From JBAWYM01 sp037143575 (lineage in GTDB: Bacteria; Patescibacteriota; Gracilibacteria; Peribacterales; Peribacteraceae), in the NCBI GenBank assembly GCA_037143575.1, contig JBAWYM010000040.1, forward strand, positions 1 to 17,237: 17,237 bases of DNA. The letters are read 5' to 3'. A program made the position numbers and the translations under genes. Below the pieces are notes generated by a model. That model was given only the letters and a program-made list of their open reading frames with translations. It was not told the DNA's origin and made no database searches. Shown here piece after piece: positions 1 to 5,917 of the stretch (the first letter of the stretch is position 1; each line of letters opens with the position of its first letter).

Positions 1-3
1 CTT

Positions 4-23
4 AGCCCCTTCTAGGGGCTTTT
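4..23 (+). terminator. Intrinsic terminator of an upstream gene
   Basis: A perfect 7-bp stem (4-10 with 14-20) closes a 3-nt TCT loop and runs into TTTT at 20-23. This is the form of a rho-independent terminator on the plus strand. The gene it serves lies outside the window. Confidence 0.7.
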
Positions 24-30
24 CCCATGC

Positions 31-47
31 TACCGGCTCTGCCGGTA
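31..47. repeat. Small perfect hairpin after the terminator
   Basis: TACCGGC (31-37) pairs perfectly with GCCGGTA (41-47) around the same TCT loop as the preceding terminator. No T-tract follows on the plus strand, so it is more likely a second structural or repeat element than a terminator. Confidence 0.5.
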
Positions 48-167
48 GTACTGACGGATGATCTATGGAGTCATGTTTCTTTGAAGATTCGATATCTGAA
101 ATTGTCTCGATATTTCTCCGAAGAGCTTTCGTTGTTCCTATAGCAAACAATGTAACAATAAAACAAT

Positions 168-196
168 TTAACAATTACACAAAAATCATGTATAAT
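168..196 (+). promoter_or_regulatory. Sigma70-type promoter of glgP
   Basis: TTAACA (168-173, five of six consensus bases) and TATAAT (191-196, perfect) are separated by 17 bp. The predicted transcription start is near 203. The ATG at 195 is formed by the -10 box itself and would not be on the mRNA, so this promoter argues for translation from the ATG at 213. Confidence 0.7.
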
Positions 197-212
197 GAGC
201 TTAACAACCCAC

Positions 213-1874
213 ATGAAACAACCTGCATTAACTGTCGCCTACTTCTCGATGGAAATCGGGCTCACGAGCCAGATGCCCACGTTTGCGGGAGGGCTCGGCA
301 TTCTCACATCAGACTTGATGCATTCCTGTGCGGATATGGGGGTGAAGGCAGCATGCGTTACGGCCTGCTGGCAGCACGGATACCTGCATCAGAAGATCAA
401 TCCTGATGGAACGCAGCAGTACACGGAGATCGATTGGGATCCGTCCAAAGTTCTGAAGAAGTTGCCCCAGACCATCACCGTGATGATCGAAGGACATCCG
501 GTGCTCGTGGGTGTGTGGGCCTATGACATCGTGGGTCGGAAGGGGACGGTTCCCGTGTACTTCCTCGATACCAATCTTCCCGAGAACACTCCCGCAGATC
601 GCGAGATCACCAAGTACCTCTATGGCGGCGATGGGGCCATGCGCATTCGTCAGGAGCTGGTTCTGGGGATCGGTGGAGTCCGGATGCTGCGCGCTCTGGG
701 ATACAGTGACATCGGGACGTTTCATATGAACGAAGGACACGCGGCTTTTTTGACACTGGAACTTTTGAAGGAGAAGGGATTCCGGGATGAGGAAGTTCGT
801 CCGCTCTGCGCTTTCACGACCCACACACCCGTGAAGGCCGGTCACGACGCCTTCGACTACGACCTCGCAACGAGGATCGCCGGCGACAATCTTCCGTGGC
901 ACATCAAGAAGCTTGCAGGAGAGGATGTCCTCTCGATGACGCTCCTCGCGATGCACCTCAGTCACTACACCTGTGGAGTATCCAAAATCCACGGTGAAGT
1001 CTCCCGCGCGATGTTCCCGGGGGAGAAGATCGATGCGATCACCAACGGCATTCACCATCTCACGTGGGTGAGTCCGGAGATGAGCGAGCTCTTCGATCGC
1101 TACAGCCCCGGCTGGAAGGACGATCCGGAGGTATTGCGCGGCACCTGCCGTTCCTATCCCGATGAGGAACTCTGGGCAGCGCATCAGAAAGCCAAGATCC
1201 GGCTTATCGATGCGATCGCAGCACGGACAGGTCAACAGTTTGACCCCAATGTCCTGACGATTGCCAGCGCCCGCCGCGTCGTTGCGTACAAGCAGCCGGA
1301 GCTTCTGTATTCCAATCTTCTGCGTCTCAAGGAAGCCTGCCATGGTCACGTGCAGATCGTTCACGCTGGCAACGCCCACCCGTCCGATCCTTTCGCGCAG
1401 AGTGTCATTCAACGGATGATTCAGCGTTCCAGTGAGCTGAAGGATTTTGTGAAGATTGCGTACATGGATAACTACAATCCCGATCTCGCGAAATTACTGG
1501 TTCAAGGCGCTGACGTCTGGCTGAATACGCCCATGCGTCTGCATGAAGCTTCGGGAACTTCGGGAATGAAGGCGTGTCTCAACGGTGTCCTCAATCTCTC
1601 GACACTCGACGGTTGGTGGATCGAGGCCTTCGGCGAGGATCCGGAATCCGGTTGGCGCATCGGTCCACTGGTCCAGGCAGTGAATAATGACGAGAATCGC
1701 CTGGTGGATGCTGAGGACATCTATACGCAATTGCAGTATCAGGTGATCCCCGAATACGAATATCTGGCGCGTTCTCGCTGGATCCGCCGCATGAAGCGGG
1801 CGATAGGGTTGCTTGCGACGTTCAACAGTAACCGGTGCGTGGGGGAGTATGTGCGGAAGGCGTGGGGGAAGTAG
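213..1874 (+). CDS. glgP: Alpha-glucan (glycogen/maltodextrin) phosphorylase, short GT35 form
   Basis: Cytoplasmic enzyme that removes glucose-1-phosphate from alpha-1,4-glucans by phosphorolysis, using pyridoxal phosphate. The N-terminal VAYFSMEIGL, the THTPVKAGHD stretch, the TNGIHHLTW stretch and NGVLNLSTLDGWW are family hallmarks. The PLP site is EASGTSGMKACLN, which fits the known phosphorylase pattern, with the lysine at about residue 453 counted from 213. At 553 residues it belongs to the compact bacterial/archaeal class (TIGR02094-like) rather than the roughly 800-residue MalP/GlgP class. An ATG at 195 is also in frame, but it overlaps the TATAAT box, and the family normally has only a few residues before VAYFSME, so 213 is preferred. 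No Shine-Dalgarno sequence is visible. The stop is TAG. No other glycogen gene is in the window. Confidence 0.93.
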   Translation: MKQPALTVAYFSMEIGLTSQMPTFAGGLGILTSDLMHSCADMGVKAACVTACWQHGYLHQKINPDGTQQYTEIDWDPSKVLKKLPQTITVMIEGHPVLVGVWAYDIVGRKGTVPVYFLDTNLPENTPADREITKYLYGGDGAMRIRQELVLGIGGVRMLRALGYSDIGTFHMNEGHAAFLTLELLKEKGFRDEEVRPLCAFTTHTPVKAGHDAFDYDLATRIAGDNLPWHIKKLAGEDVLSMTLLAMHLSHYTCGVSKIHGEVSRAMFPGEKIDAITNGIHHLTWVSPEMSELFDRYSPGWKDDPEVLRGTCRSYPDEELWAAHQKAKIRLIDAIAARTGQQFDPNVLTIASARRVVAYKQPELLYSNLLRLKEACHGHVQIVHAGNAHPSDPFAQSVIQRMIQRSSELKDFVKIAYMDNYNPDLAKLLVQGADVWLNTPMRLHEASGTSGMKACLNGVLNLSTLDGWWIEAFGEDPESGWRIGPLVQAVNNDENRLVDAEDIYTQLQYQVIPEYEYLARSRWIRRMKRAIGLLATFNSNRCVGEYVRKAWGK

Positions 1875-1877
1875 GTG

Positions 1878-1906
1878 GTAGCTTGTAGCTTCTTAGCTGG
1901 TAGCTT
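1878..1906. repeat. Degenerate TAGCTT micro-repeat
   Basis: The 53-nt gap after glgP contains TAGCT(T) about four times at 5-8 nt spacing (1879, 1886, 1893, 1901). It is a short imperfect tandem repeat like those before nusB, rnc and mutY, but no facing complementary arm is present here. Confidence 0.5.
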
Positions 1907-1915
1907 TGGTTGCGG

Positions 1916-1921
1916 TAGACT
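1916..1921 (+). promoter_or_regulatory. Probable -10 box, leaderless start
   Basis: TAGACT lies exactly 6 nt before the ATG at 1928, so transcription would begin on or next to the start codon. No convincing -35 is visible. The same -10 spelling occurs in the tuf promoter. Confidence 0.4.
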
Positions 1922-1927
1922 ACCTTC

Positions 1928-2389
1928 ATGAGAAAAGCATTACCGTCACTTTTGCCTGTTGATATGCAGCGCTTCGTTGAGAGTTTGCGACAGACAAAAT
2001 CGAAGGAGGATTGTCTTCGTCAAACGTATGATTTGCTCACGACGAAGTACCACGGAGGCCGCATTCAGACGGTGACGAAGTTATGGGAGCTTTATCCTCG
2101 TTCCATTGATTATCTCTGGTCGAAGAACGGTTTCCTGCACTGTACGAATTTCAATCGGCTATTCAGGATTCTCCTCGTGCAGAGCGGTTATTTTACCGAT
2201 CGTGACATTGTGGCAAGGTGGACGCTTCTCTGGTTTTTCTCTCCGCATCAGTATATTCAGATCAGGGTGGCTGATGACCGGTGGGTGGATGTGGATGTCA
2301 GGGCGGCGGTTTTCGGGATTCGATTTGGGGACTTCGCGCATGGGTTTCATGATCGAGGAGCTGGGAATGTGGGGGAATCTCCTTCATGA
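1928..2389 (+). CDS. Uncharacterised protein with transglutaminase-like Cys-His-Asp pattern
   Basis: A soluble protein of 153 residues. I do not recognise a named family. The spacing of possible catalytic residues resembles a compact transglutaminase/papain-like fold: Cys72 starts a helix-like stretch (HCTNFNRLFRILLVQSG), His107 lies in a strand-like SPHQYIQIRV, and Asp121 or Asp123 lies in WVDVDV. In transglutaminase-like enzymes the order Cys, His, Asp with a WVDVD-like strand is typical. Function is therefore an inference: a thiol hydrolase or transferase, or an inactive relative. It begins 6 nt after a possible -10 box and ends 7 nt before the nucleotidyltransferase gene, so the two are probably co-transcribed. 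Composition is visibly more AT-rich than glgP. No signal peptide or membrane segment is seen. Confidence 0.7.
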   Translation: MRKALPSLLPVDMQRFVESLRQTKSKEDCLRQTYDLLTTKYHGGRIQTVTKLWELYPRSIDYLWSKNGFLHCTNFNRLFRILLVQSGYFTDRDIVARWTLLWFFSPHQYIQIRVADDRWVDVDVRAAVFGIRFGDFAHGFHDRGAGNVGESPS

Positions 2390-2396
2390 TTCCATC

Positions 2397-2708
2397 ATGC
2401 ATAGAGAAGATGCTCTGCAAATTGCAGGCCGATTCAAACAAGCGCTCCAGGCTGCGGAAATTCCCTTTATTTCGGTGATCGTCTTTGGGTCTGCTGCACG
2501 GGATAACATGCACGAGCAGAGTGACATCGATATCGCCGTCGTCGGCAAGCCGTATAAAAGCAATCGTATGGATGAGCAGTATGCACTTTCCCATATTCGC
2601 CGCGGCATCAGTTACAAGATCCAGCCCATCTGGTTCTATCCGGAGCATCTGGACGATAAATATTCGACCTTGGCGATGGAAATCAAGAGAGAGGGGATTG
2701 CCGTGTGA
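2397..2708 (+). CDS. Minimal nucleotidyltransferase-domain protein (MNT-like)
   Basis: A 103-residue protein with the nucleotidyltransferase signature GSAARDNMHEQSDIDIAVV: Gly31-Ser32 followed by the DxD pair Asp43 and Asp45, which bind metal-NTP in the pol-beta/MNT superfamily. The third carboxylate, normally in a VDLV-like strand, is not evident; the matching stretch reads YKIQPIWF, with Gln where Asp is expected. Activity may be reduced or lost. MNT proteins often act with a partner, usually HEPN, as a toxin-antitoxin-type pair. No HEPN gene is adjacent here, and the upstream partner is the transglutaminase-like protein 7 nt away. The ATG at 2397 is preferred; an earlier in-frame ATG at 2367 would overlap the upstream gene. 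Confidence 0.75.
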   Translation: MHREDALQIAGRFKQALQAAEIPFISVIVFGSAARDNMHEQSDIDIAVVGKPYKSNRMDEQYALSHIRRGISYKIQPIWFYPEHLDDKYSTLAMEIKREGIAV

Positions 2709-2737
2709 TGTTTCACGGTTTTCGTTATTCACAACCG

Positions 2738-2807
2738 ACCGAGGTCCATTCTCCGGCATGTTCGTTAACCGGCGGTTTAAACCGCCGGTTAACGAACGGC
2801 TCGTCGA
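2738..2807. repeat. 70-bp palindromic element, copy 1
   Basis: A 38-bp perfect palindrome (2760-2797, centre GTTTAAAC between 2778 and 2779) with 22 bp of left flank and 10 bp of right flank. It is repeated in the same orientation at 3536-3605 with two C/T differences (2746/3544 and 2800/3598). It lies just past the stop of the plus-strand nucleotidyltransferase gene and downstream of the minus-strand DUF2164 gene, so it may also serve as a bidirectional 3' structure, although no T-tract follows. Confidence 0.85.
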
Positions 2808-2832
2808 AATTGGTGGCTGCGTAGACGGTCGA

Positions 2833-3096
2833 TCAGGATGCTTTCAGCAGCACATCCAAATCAATCTCCAAATCTCCGAAGCGCTTCTTGAGGGCTTCCT
2901 TCGCATCTTTCACGCCTTTGTTGTACAGGTCACCCACGACGAGCTGCAGGATAAAATCCAAGAATTCTTCTGCTGCAATGATCCCGATTTCCTCATTTCG
3001 TTGCTTCTTGAAGTAGGTGATGATTGCCGGGATGCAGGTTTTCCTTCGTTCTTCTGAGAGGAGATCCCAAGTGCGCTTAACGGAGACAGACTTCAT
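2833..3096 (-). CDS. DUF2164 family protein
   Basis: An 87-residue protein matching the DUF2164 pattern: a basic N-terminus, a helical stretch ending in NEEIGIIAAEEFLDFIL, then YNKGVKDAKEAL and an acidic C-terminus. These correspond to the family's EIG-AAE-LLDF and YNQG-KDA blocks. The function of the family is unknown. In-frame Met codons exist further upstream (to 3180), but 3096 gives the usual family length, avoids overlap with the upstream gene, and lies 6 nt downstream of a perfect TATAAT (3108-3103, minus strand). That TATAAT contains the TAA stop of the upstream gene. The gene may thus be transcribed both from its own leaderless promoter and by read-through. Confidence 0.82.
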   Translation of the reverse strand: MKSVSVKRTWDLLSEERRKTCIPAIITYFKKQRNEEIGIIAAEEFLDFILQLVVGDLYNKGVKDAKEALKKRFGDLEIDLDVLLKAS

Positions 3097-3102
3097 AGTA
3101 GT

Positions 3103-3108
3103 ATTATA
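3103..3108 (-). promoter_or_regulatory. -10 box of the DUF2164 gene, leaderless
   Basis: A perfect TATAAT on the minus strand, 6 nt before the ATG at 3096, overlaps the stop codon of the upstream gene. No good -35 is found at 16-18 bp. Confidence 0.5.
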
Positions 3109-3367
3109 GCGCATTGAACGAATGGCGCTGATCGGATGAGGGAATCCGTGCCGCATGAGTCGAACGATTTTGTGCTTCATTGTTAGGAAGTTCGGGTGCT
3201 TTCGCGGGAGGGGGATTTTCGGATTGTCTCAAAGCTTCCTGCACTACTTTGGTCGTCGCTACAAAAGAGCCAATTAGTAACAAAGCAGAAGCGGAAACGA
3301 ATGTAGCCATTGTTGATCGTCTGTGCTGTTCAAAAAAGCCAGGTTCGTCTGCAGGAGATTCACTCAT
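3104..3367 (-). CDS. Small single-pass membrane protein, unknown function
   Basis: An 87-residue protein of no recognised family. Residues 1-18 are polar and charged, followed by one hydrophobic segment (about residues 20-40, containing FVSASALLLIGSFVA). A Pro/Ala-rich and then polar tail (PPPAKAPELPNNEA) forms the C-terminal half. The topology suggests a bitopic inner-membrane protein. Support for translation is good: a TTGACA-N16-CATAAT promoter ends exactly 6 nt before its ATG, and the next gene (DUF2164) starts 7 nt after its stop. It could be a membrane partner of the DUF2164 protein, but that rests on proximity only. Confidence 0.6.
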   Translation of the reverse strand: MSESPADEPGFFEQHRRSTMATFVSASALLLIGSFVATTKVVQEALRQSENPPPAKAPELPNNEAQNRSTHAARIPSSDQRHSFNAL

Positions 3368-3373
3368 GGGACA

Positions 3374-3401
3374 ATTATGAGGATGCAGATCGCGTTGTCA
3401 A
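3374..3401 (-). promoter_or_regulatory. Strong sigma70-type leaderless promoter
   Basis: On the minus strand, a perfect -35 TTGACA (3401-3396) and CATAAT (3379-3374) are spaced by 16 bp. The -10 ends 6 nt before the ATG at 3367, which puts the predicted transcript start on the start codon. Confidence 0.75.
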
Positions 3402-3439
3402 AAAATTCTGCAGGTTTCCTGATCAGTGAGAATTCTAGT

Positions 3440-3501
3440 TGAAAAACTGCCAATTTGTCATAGTTCGACACGGCTCACTATGACAAATTGGCAGTTTTTC
3501 A
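3440..3501. repeat. Long stem-loop repeat, 25-bp perfect stem
   Basis: Left arm 3440-3464 and right arm 3477-3501 are perfectly complementary over 25 bp around the 12-nt loop TCGACACGGCTC. The inner 30 nt (3456-3485) recur exactly at 11956-11985, while the outer arms differ between the two copies yet remain paired in each. The arms carry A5 and T5 runs near the base of the stem, so it could act as a terminator on either strand, but no gene ends directly beside it. Confidence 0.85.
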
Positions 3502-3535
3502 GATGTTCCAGAATTCAATTCGTATATCTGAAGCA

Positions 3536-3605
3536 ACCGAGGTTCATTCTCCGGCATGTTCGTTAACCGGCGGTTTAAACCGCCGGTTAACGAACGGTTC
3601 GTCGA
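3536..3605. repeat. 70-bp palindromic element, copy 2
   Basis: The second direct copy of the element at 2738-2807 (68 of 70 identical), with the 38-bp perfect palindrome at 3558-3595. It is followed by a partial AAACCGCCGGTTT at 3609-3621 that echoes the palindrome core. It lies downstream of the minus-strand gene ending at 3645. The two copies bracket the small membrane protein and DUF2164 genes. Confidence 0.85.
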
Positions 3606-3644
3606 GACGAAACCGCCGGTTTGTGCTACCCGCTACCCGCTTCG

Positions 3645-4469
3645 TCACGCCCCCGCCGAGATCACGAACTGCACGATCGCCATGCTCACGAGGATGACGA
3701 CGAGGCCGATGAGGACGCGGCCTGCGAGTGCCTTTGCCTTGGTATACTGTTCGTCTTTGCCGACGTTGACGATCATCAGGAGCCCCGCCCAGATGAGGAC
3801 CACAGTGGCGATGAGTGCTATAAATCCGAGGACGACCAGGAGCGCGGTCTTGATGACGGCGAGGAGGGGAGAGGGGGTGCGGTCTACGATTACGGCATTG
3901 ACGATGAGCGTCTTCACCGAGATCAGGAAGATGCCCGAGACGACACCGATGACTGCTTGCTTGAGGTGTGTCGTCCCGTCTTCTTTGCCGTAGGCCGTCA
4001 CCGCGCGGATGCCGCTGATGATGATGAAGAGGATGGCGGTGATGGCGAGGAGTGTTTCGAAGTAGCTGAGCAGTCCCACGACTTCCACTTTCAGAATGTT
4101 CGCACCATTGGTTTGGTATGCCACGAAGGCATCGCGCATGGGGACGGCGAGGTTCATCAGGATGAGAGCGGTGGCCACATACCCGATGGTCTTGCGTGCC
4201 TTGACGAGCTGGTCATCGCCCTGGACGAAGGTGAGCGTGAAGCCCGCCCGCGCGATCATCATCACTCCGGCGACATCGATCCCGATGATGAAGGATTTCA
4301 TGATCGATGCGTAGATGCTGCCGATCTCATCCCCGCCTATACCTCCCGGAAGAGAGCCGGCGACGTGGCTGATGGGATCGCCGAATTGGGCGAGTACGGG
4401 AGCCACAACCATCGACATCAGGACAATGATGATGATACGTAGCAGCCGGAGAGGGGCGTTGATATCCAT
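3645..4469 (-). CDS. Integral membrane protein with three VirB2/TrbC-like two-helix units
   Basis: A 274-residue protein. A signal-peptide-like start (LLRIIIIVLMSMVVAPVLA, cleavage likely after Ala27) is followed by three similar units of two hydrophobic helices, at about residues 50-118, 132-195 and 203-272. In each unit the first helix ends near a short polar turn, then a basic KAR/LKQA/KAK motif and a Gly precede the second helix. This is the layout of VirB2/TrbC-type pilin domains of type IV secretion, which normally have only one such hairpin. The start codon overlaps the TGA of the upstream gene (TGATG, shared A at 4469), a sign of translational coupling. In-frame sequence further upstream is Arg/His-rich and out of character, so it was not included. 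A role in a secretion or surface apparatus is inferred; no VirB4 or VirB6 gene is in view. Confidence 0.8.
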   Translation of the reverse strand: MDINAPLRLLRIIIIVLMSMVVAPVLAQFGDPISHVAGSLPGGIGGDEIGSIYASIMKSFIIGIDVAGVMMIARAGFTLTFVQGDDQLVKARKTIGYVATALILMNLAVPMRDAFVAYQTNGANILKVEVVGLLSYFETLLAITAILFIIISGIRAVTAYGKEDGTTHLKQAVIGVVSGIFLISVKTLIVNAVIVDRTPSPLLAVIKTALLVVLGFIALIATVVLIWAGLLMIVNVGKDEQYTKAKALAGRVLIGLVVILVSMAIVQFVISAGA

Positions 4470-5275
4470 CAGAAGATGAAGAAATTGACGAAGACGCTGG
4501 CGGCGACGACCACGAGGAGCGCGATGATGCTGCCGGTGATGATTTTGCGCGCGCTCTCCTTGAGGGAATCTTCCACGGAGACGATGAGGTAGATGCCGCT
4601 CACGATGATGGCGAGGACAGCGAGGAACCCGAAGATGGTGATGAGGTAATTGGCGATTCCTCTGATCTCCATGATGCCCGACGAGGCATCGCTGTGATAC
4701 ACCGATTGCACGATGGCGCCTGCGACGAGCACGATCGCGGCACCCACCATGCCCTGGATGAAGCGCGTACGTGCCTTCGTCCACTCCGCCTCCTCTACGG
4801 CCGCAACCATACGGAATCCTTCCACCGCGATATTGGCGAGGAGGGCGATACTGAGCGCCGATTTGAAGAGGTAGATGACTGTTTCGATCGCGGTCACGAC
4901 TCCGGAGGATTGCACGAGACCCTGGGTGGTGAAGCTGGAGGCGATGAGCTGTGCACAGAGGAAGAAGATCGTCCCGAGGATGGCGTACTCATACGCCTGC
5001 TTGGTTTCGGTGAAGGCGTTGTCACTGCTATTCGATGTGAAGAGCAGCTTGAGACCGTAGTAGATCATCGCGCCGAGGAGCACGCCGCCATACGCCACTT
5101 TGGCAGCTTTGAGCACTGTGCCATTGATGTACGACGTCATGTCACCGCCCAGGCACGAGAGCCCCGGGACCACGCAGGTATTGATGAGGGCCGGGGTGGG
5201 GAAGGACGCCGCGAGGGCGACCGCCGGGACAGCAGCGAGGAGGATGCCGAGGGTGGCGCGGAGGGATGAGCGCAT
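4469..5275 (-). CDS. Integral membrane protein with signal peptide and three VirB2-like units
   Basis: A 268-residue protein. A clear signal peptide (residues 1-22, cleavage after PAVALA) leads to a short linker with two cysteines (Cys34, Cys41), then three hydrophobic two-helix units at about 46-115, 127-193 and 204-268. The turn of each unit carries a basic motif before the second helix: TKQAYEYAILG, TKARTRFIQGMVG and SARKIITGSI. The architecture matches that of the downstream gene, to which it is coupled by a TGATG overlap, so the pair looks like a duplication working as one membrane complex. Expression is probably from an extended -10 promoter (TGCTACAAT) about 11 nt before the ATG. The VirB2/TrbC link is by pattern, not by a recognised orthologue. 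Confidence 0.82.
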   Translation of the reverse strand: MRSSLRATLGILLAAVPAVALAASFPTPALINTCVVPGLSCLGGDMTSYINGTVLKAAKVAYGGVLLGAMIYYGLKLLFTSNSSDNAFTETKQAYEYAILGTIFFLCAQLIASSFTTQGLVQSSGVVTAIETVIYLFKSALSIALLANIAVEGFRMVAAVEEAEWTKARTRFIQGMVGAAIVLVAGAIVQSVYHSDASSGIMEIRGIANYLITIFGFLAVLAIIVSGIYLIVSVEDSLKESARKIITGSIIALLVVVAASVFVNFFIF

Positions 5276-5286
5276 GAAATCTGGTT

Positions 5287-5292
5287 ATTGTA
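5287..5292 (-). promoter_or_regulatory. Extended -10 promoter of the membrane-protein operon
   Basis: On the minus strand, TACAAT is preceded by TGC (extended -10) and lies 11 nt before the ATG at 5275. The surrounding AATTTCTGCTACAATAAC is nearly the same as the divergent promoter at 5566-5584. No clear -35 is seen. Confidence 0.5.
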
Positions 5293-5350
5293 GCAGAAAT
5301 TGAGGTTTGAGGGTAGTCCGACTGTCAGCAAACTCATCAAATTCCGCAGA

Positions 5351-5368
5351 GCAGGCATACCTGCCTGC
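5351..5368. repeat. Hairpin within the 315-bp divergent intergenic region
   Basis: GCAGGCA (5351-5357) pairs with TGCCTGC (5362-5368) around TACC; GGGCAG just after offers an alternative partner for the right arm. The region 5276-5590 holds no convincing gene. It contains the two divergent promoters, this hairpin and the larger one at 5444-5538. Confidence 0.55.
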
Positions 5369-5443
5369 GGGCAGCACCAGGAACACTTTCAACGAAAGGG
5401 CTCTGGGCTTCGACCCGCAGGGAAGAGAATCCAGATTAATGAC

Positions 5444-5538
5444 CCAGCAGCACCCGTCCTCGGGTGCGGAATCGAAGAAATGAGCATCCTTTTTCGATAT
5501 CCCATTTGCTGCCCGCACCCACGGAGGGGTGCTGCTGG
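5444..5538. repeat. Large imperfect inverted repeat with nested hairpins
   Basis: Arms 5444-5469 and 5513-5538 (26 nt) are complementary except at three positions. Each arm is itself a small hairpin: GCACCCG/CGGGTGC around TCCT at 5450-5467, and GCACCC/GGGTGC at 5515-5532. The interior adds an ATCGAA/TTCGAT pairing (5471-5476 with 5494-5499). It can form a cruciform or clover-like fold and sits between divergent promoters, so it is not a simple terminator. Confidence 0.75.
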
Positions 5539-5550
5539 ATGGTAAAAATA

Positions 5551-5580
5551 TTGGAAAGAAACAGTAATTTCTGCTATAAT
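5551..5580 (+). promoter_or_regulatory. Promoter of the 5591-11022 operon
   Basis: TTGGAA (5551-5556), an 18-bp spacer, then a perfect extended -10 TGCTATAAT ending at 5580. The ATG at 5591 follows after 10 nt, giving a predicted leader of only 3-4 nt. Confidence 0.65.
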
Positions 5581-5590
5581 TATCCGATTT

Positions 5591-5917
5591 ATGCTTGATA
5601 CAAATATCCAAGAACTTTCTGCGGCTATCCGGTCCCTGGAAGGTCTCACGGAGGAGGAGCGTGCGCTTGCGTTGGAGATCGTTACTGGCATGAAGGATGA
5701 CGCAGGGCGGAAGGCGTTTTTTGCGAAGCTTTCGGAGCTTGCGGGAGAGATCAAACACGATCAGGACGAGATCGATCGGCTACTTGAAGAAATGCGGCAG
5801 CTAGCTGAGGAAGCAGGGCACCATGTGCGTGTTCTTCAGCGCAGTGCGGCGGAAAAGCAATCAAGATCCGCCGAAATACAGGAGGTGGATCAGCTTCTTT
5901 CCGATCAAATCGCATAA
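5591..5917 (+). CDS. Small coiled-coil protein, unknown function
   Basis: A 108-residue, highly charged and almost entirely helical protein with no recognised family. About residues 42-75 (LSELAGEIKHDQDEIDRLLE and onward) show heptad-like spacing typical of a coiled coil. It has no signal peptide, membrane segment or cysteine. It starts about 10 nt after a strong extended -10 promoter, and its TAA stop overlaps the ATG of the 1701-residue gene (TAATG at 5915-5919). Coupled translation suggests the two proteins are made in step and may bind each other. Its role is unknown. Confidence 0.75.
   Translation: MLDTNIQELSAAIRSLEGLTEEERALALEIVTGMKDDAGRKAFFAKLSELAGEIKHDQDEIDRLLEEMRQLAEEAGHHVRVLQRSAAEKQSRSAEIQEVDQLLSDQIA

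Noticed and set aside
195..212. ATG at 195 as the glgP start
   Set aside because: It is part of the TATAAT -10 box (191-196) of a good promoter, so the transcript would begin after it; 213 gives the usual family N-terminus.
309..1412. Long open frame on the minus strand within glgP
   Set aside because: It is the complement of a strongly conserved phosphorylase frame, shows no recognisable protein pattern, and is typical of shadows in GC-rich coding DNA.
3558..3595. 38-bp palindrome as a simple rho-independent terminator
   Set aside because: No T-tract on either side, and an exact second copy with shared flanks at 2760-2797 points to a repeat element. A secondary 3'-end role remains possible.
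3621..4442. Acidic His-rich open frame opposite the VirB2-like gene
   Set aside because: The composition (long runs of D, E and H) is what the complement of membrane-protein codons gives; the minus-strand gene has a signal peptide and helices.
4470..4784. Longer start for the second VirB2-like gene, extending upstream from 4469
   Set aside because: The extra residues are Arg/His-rich, lie out of frame inside the upstream membrane-protein gene, and would remove a clear signal peptide and the TGATG coupling.
5285..5758. Minus-strand open frames across the 5276-5590 intergenic region
   Set aside because: They run through hairpins and promoters, and overlap the start of the 108-residue gene; no protein-like features.
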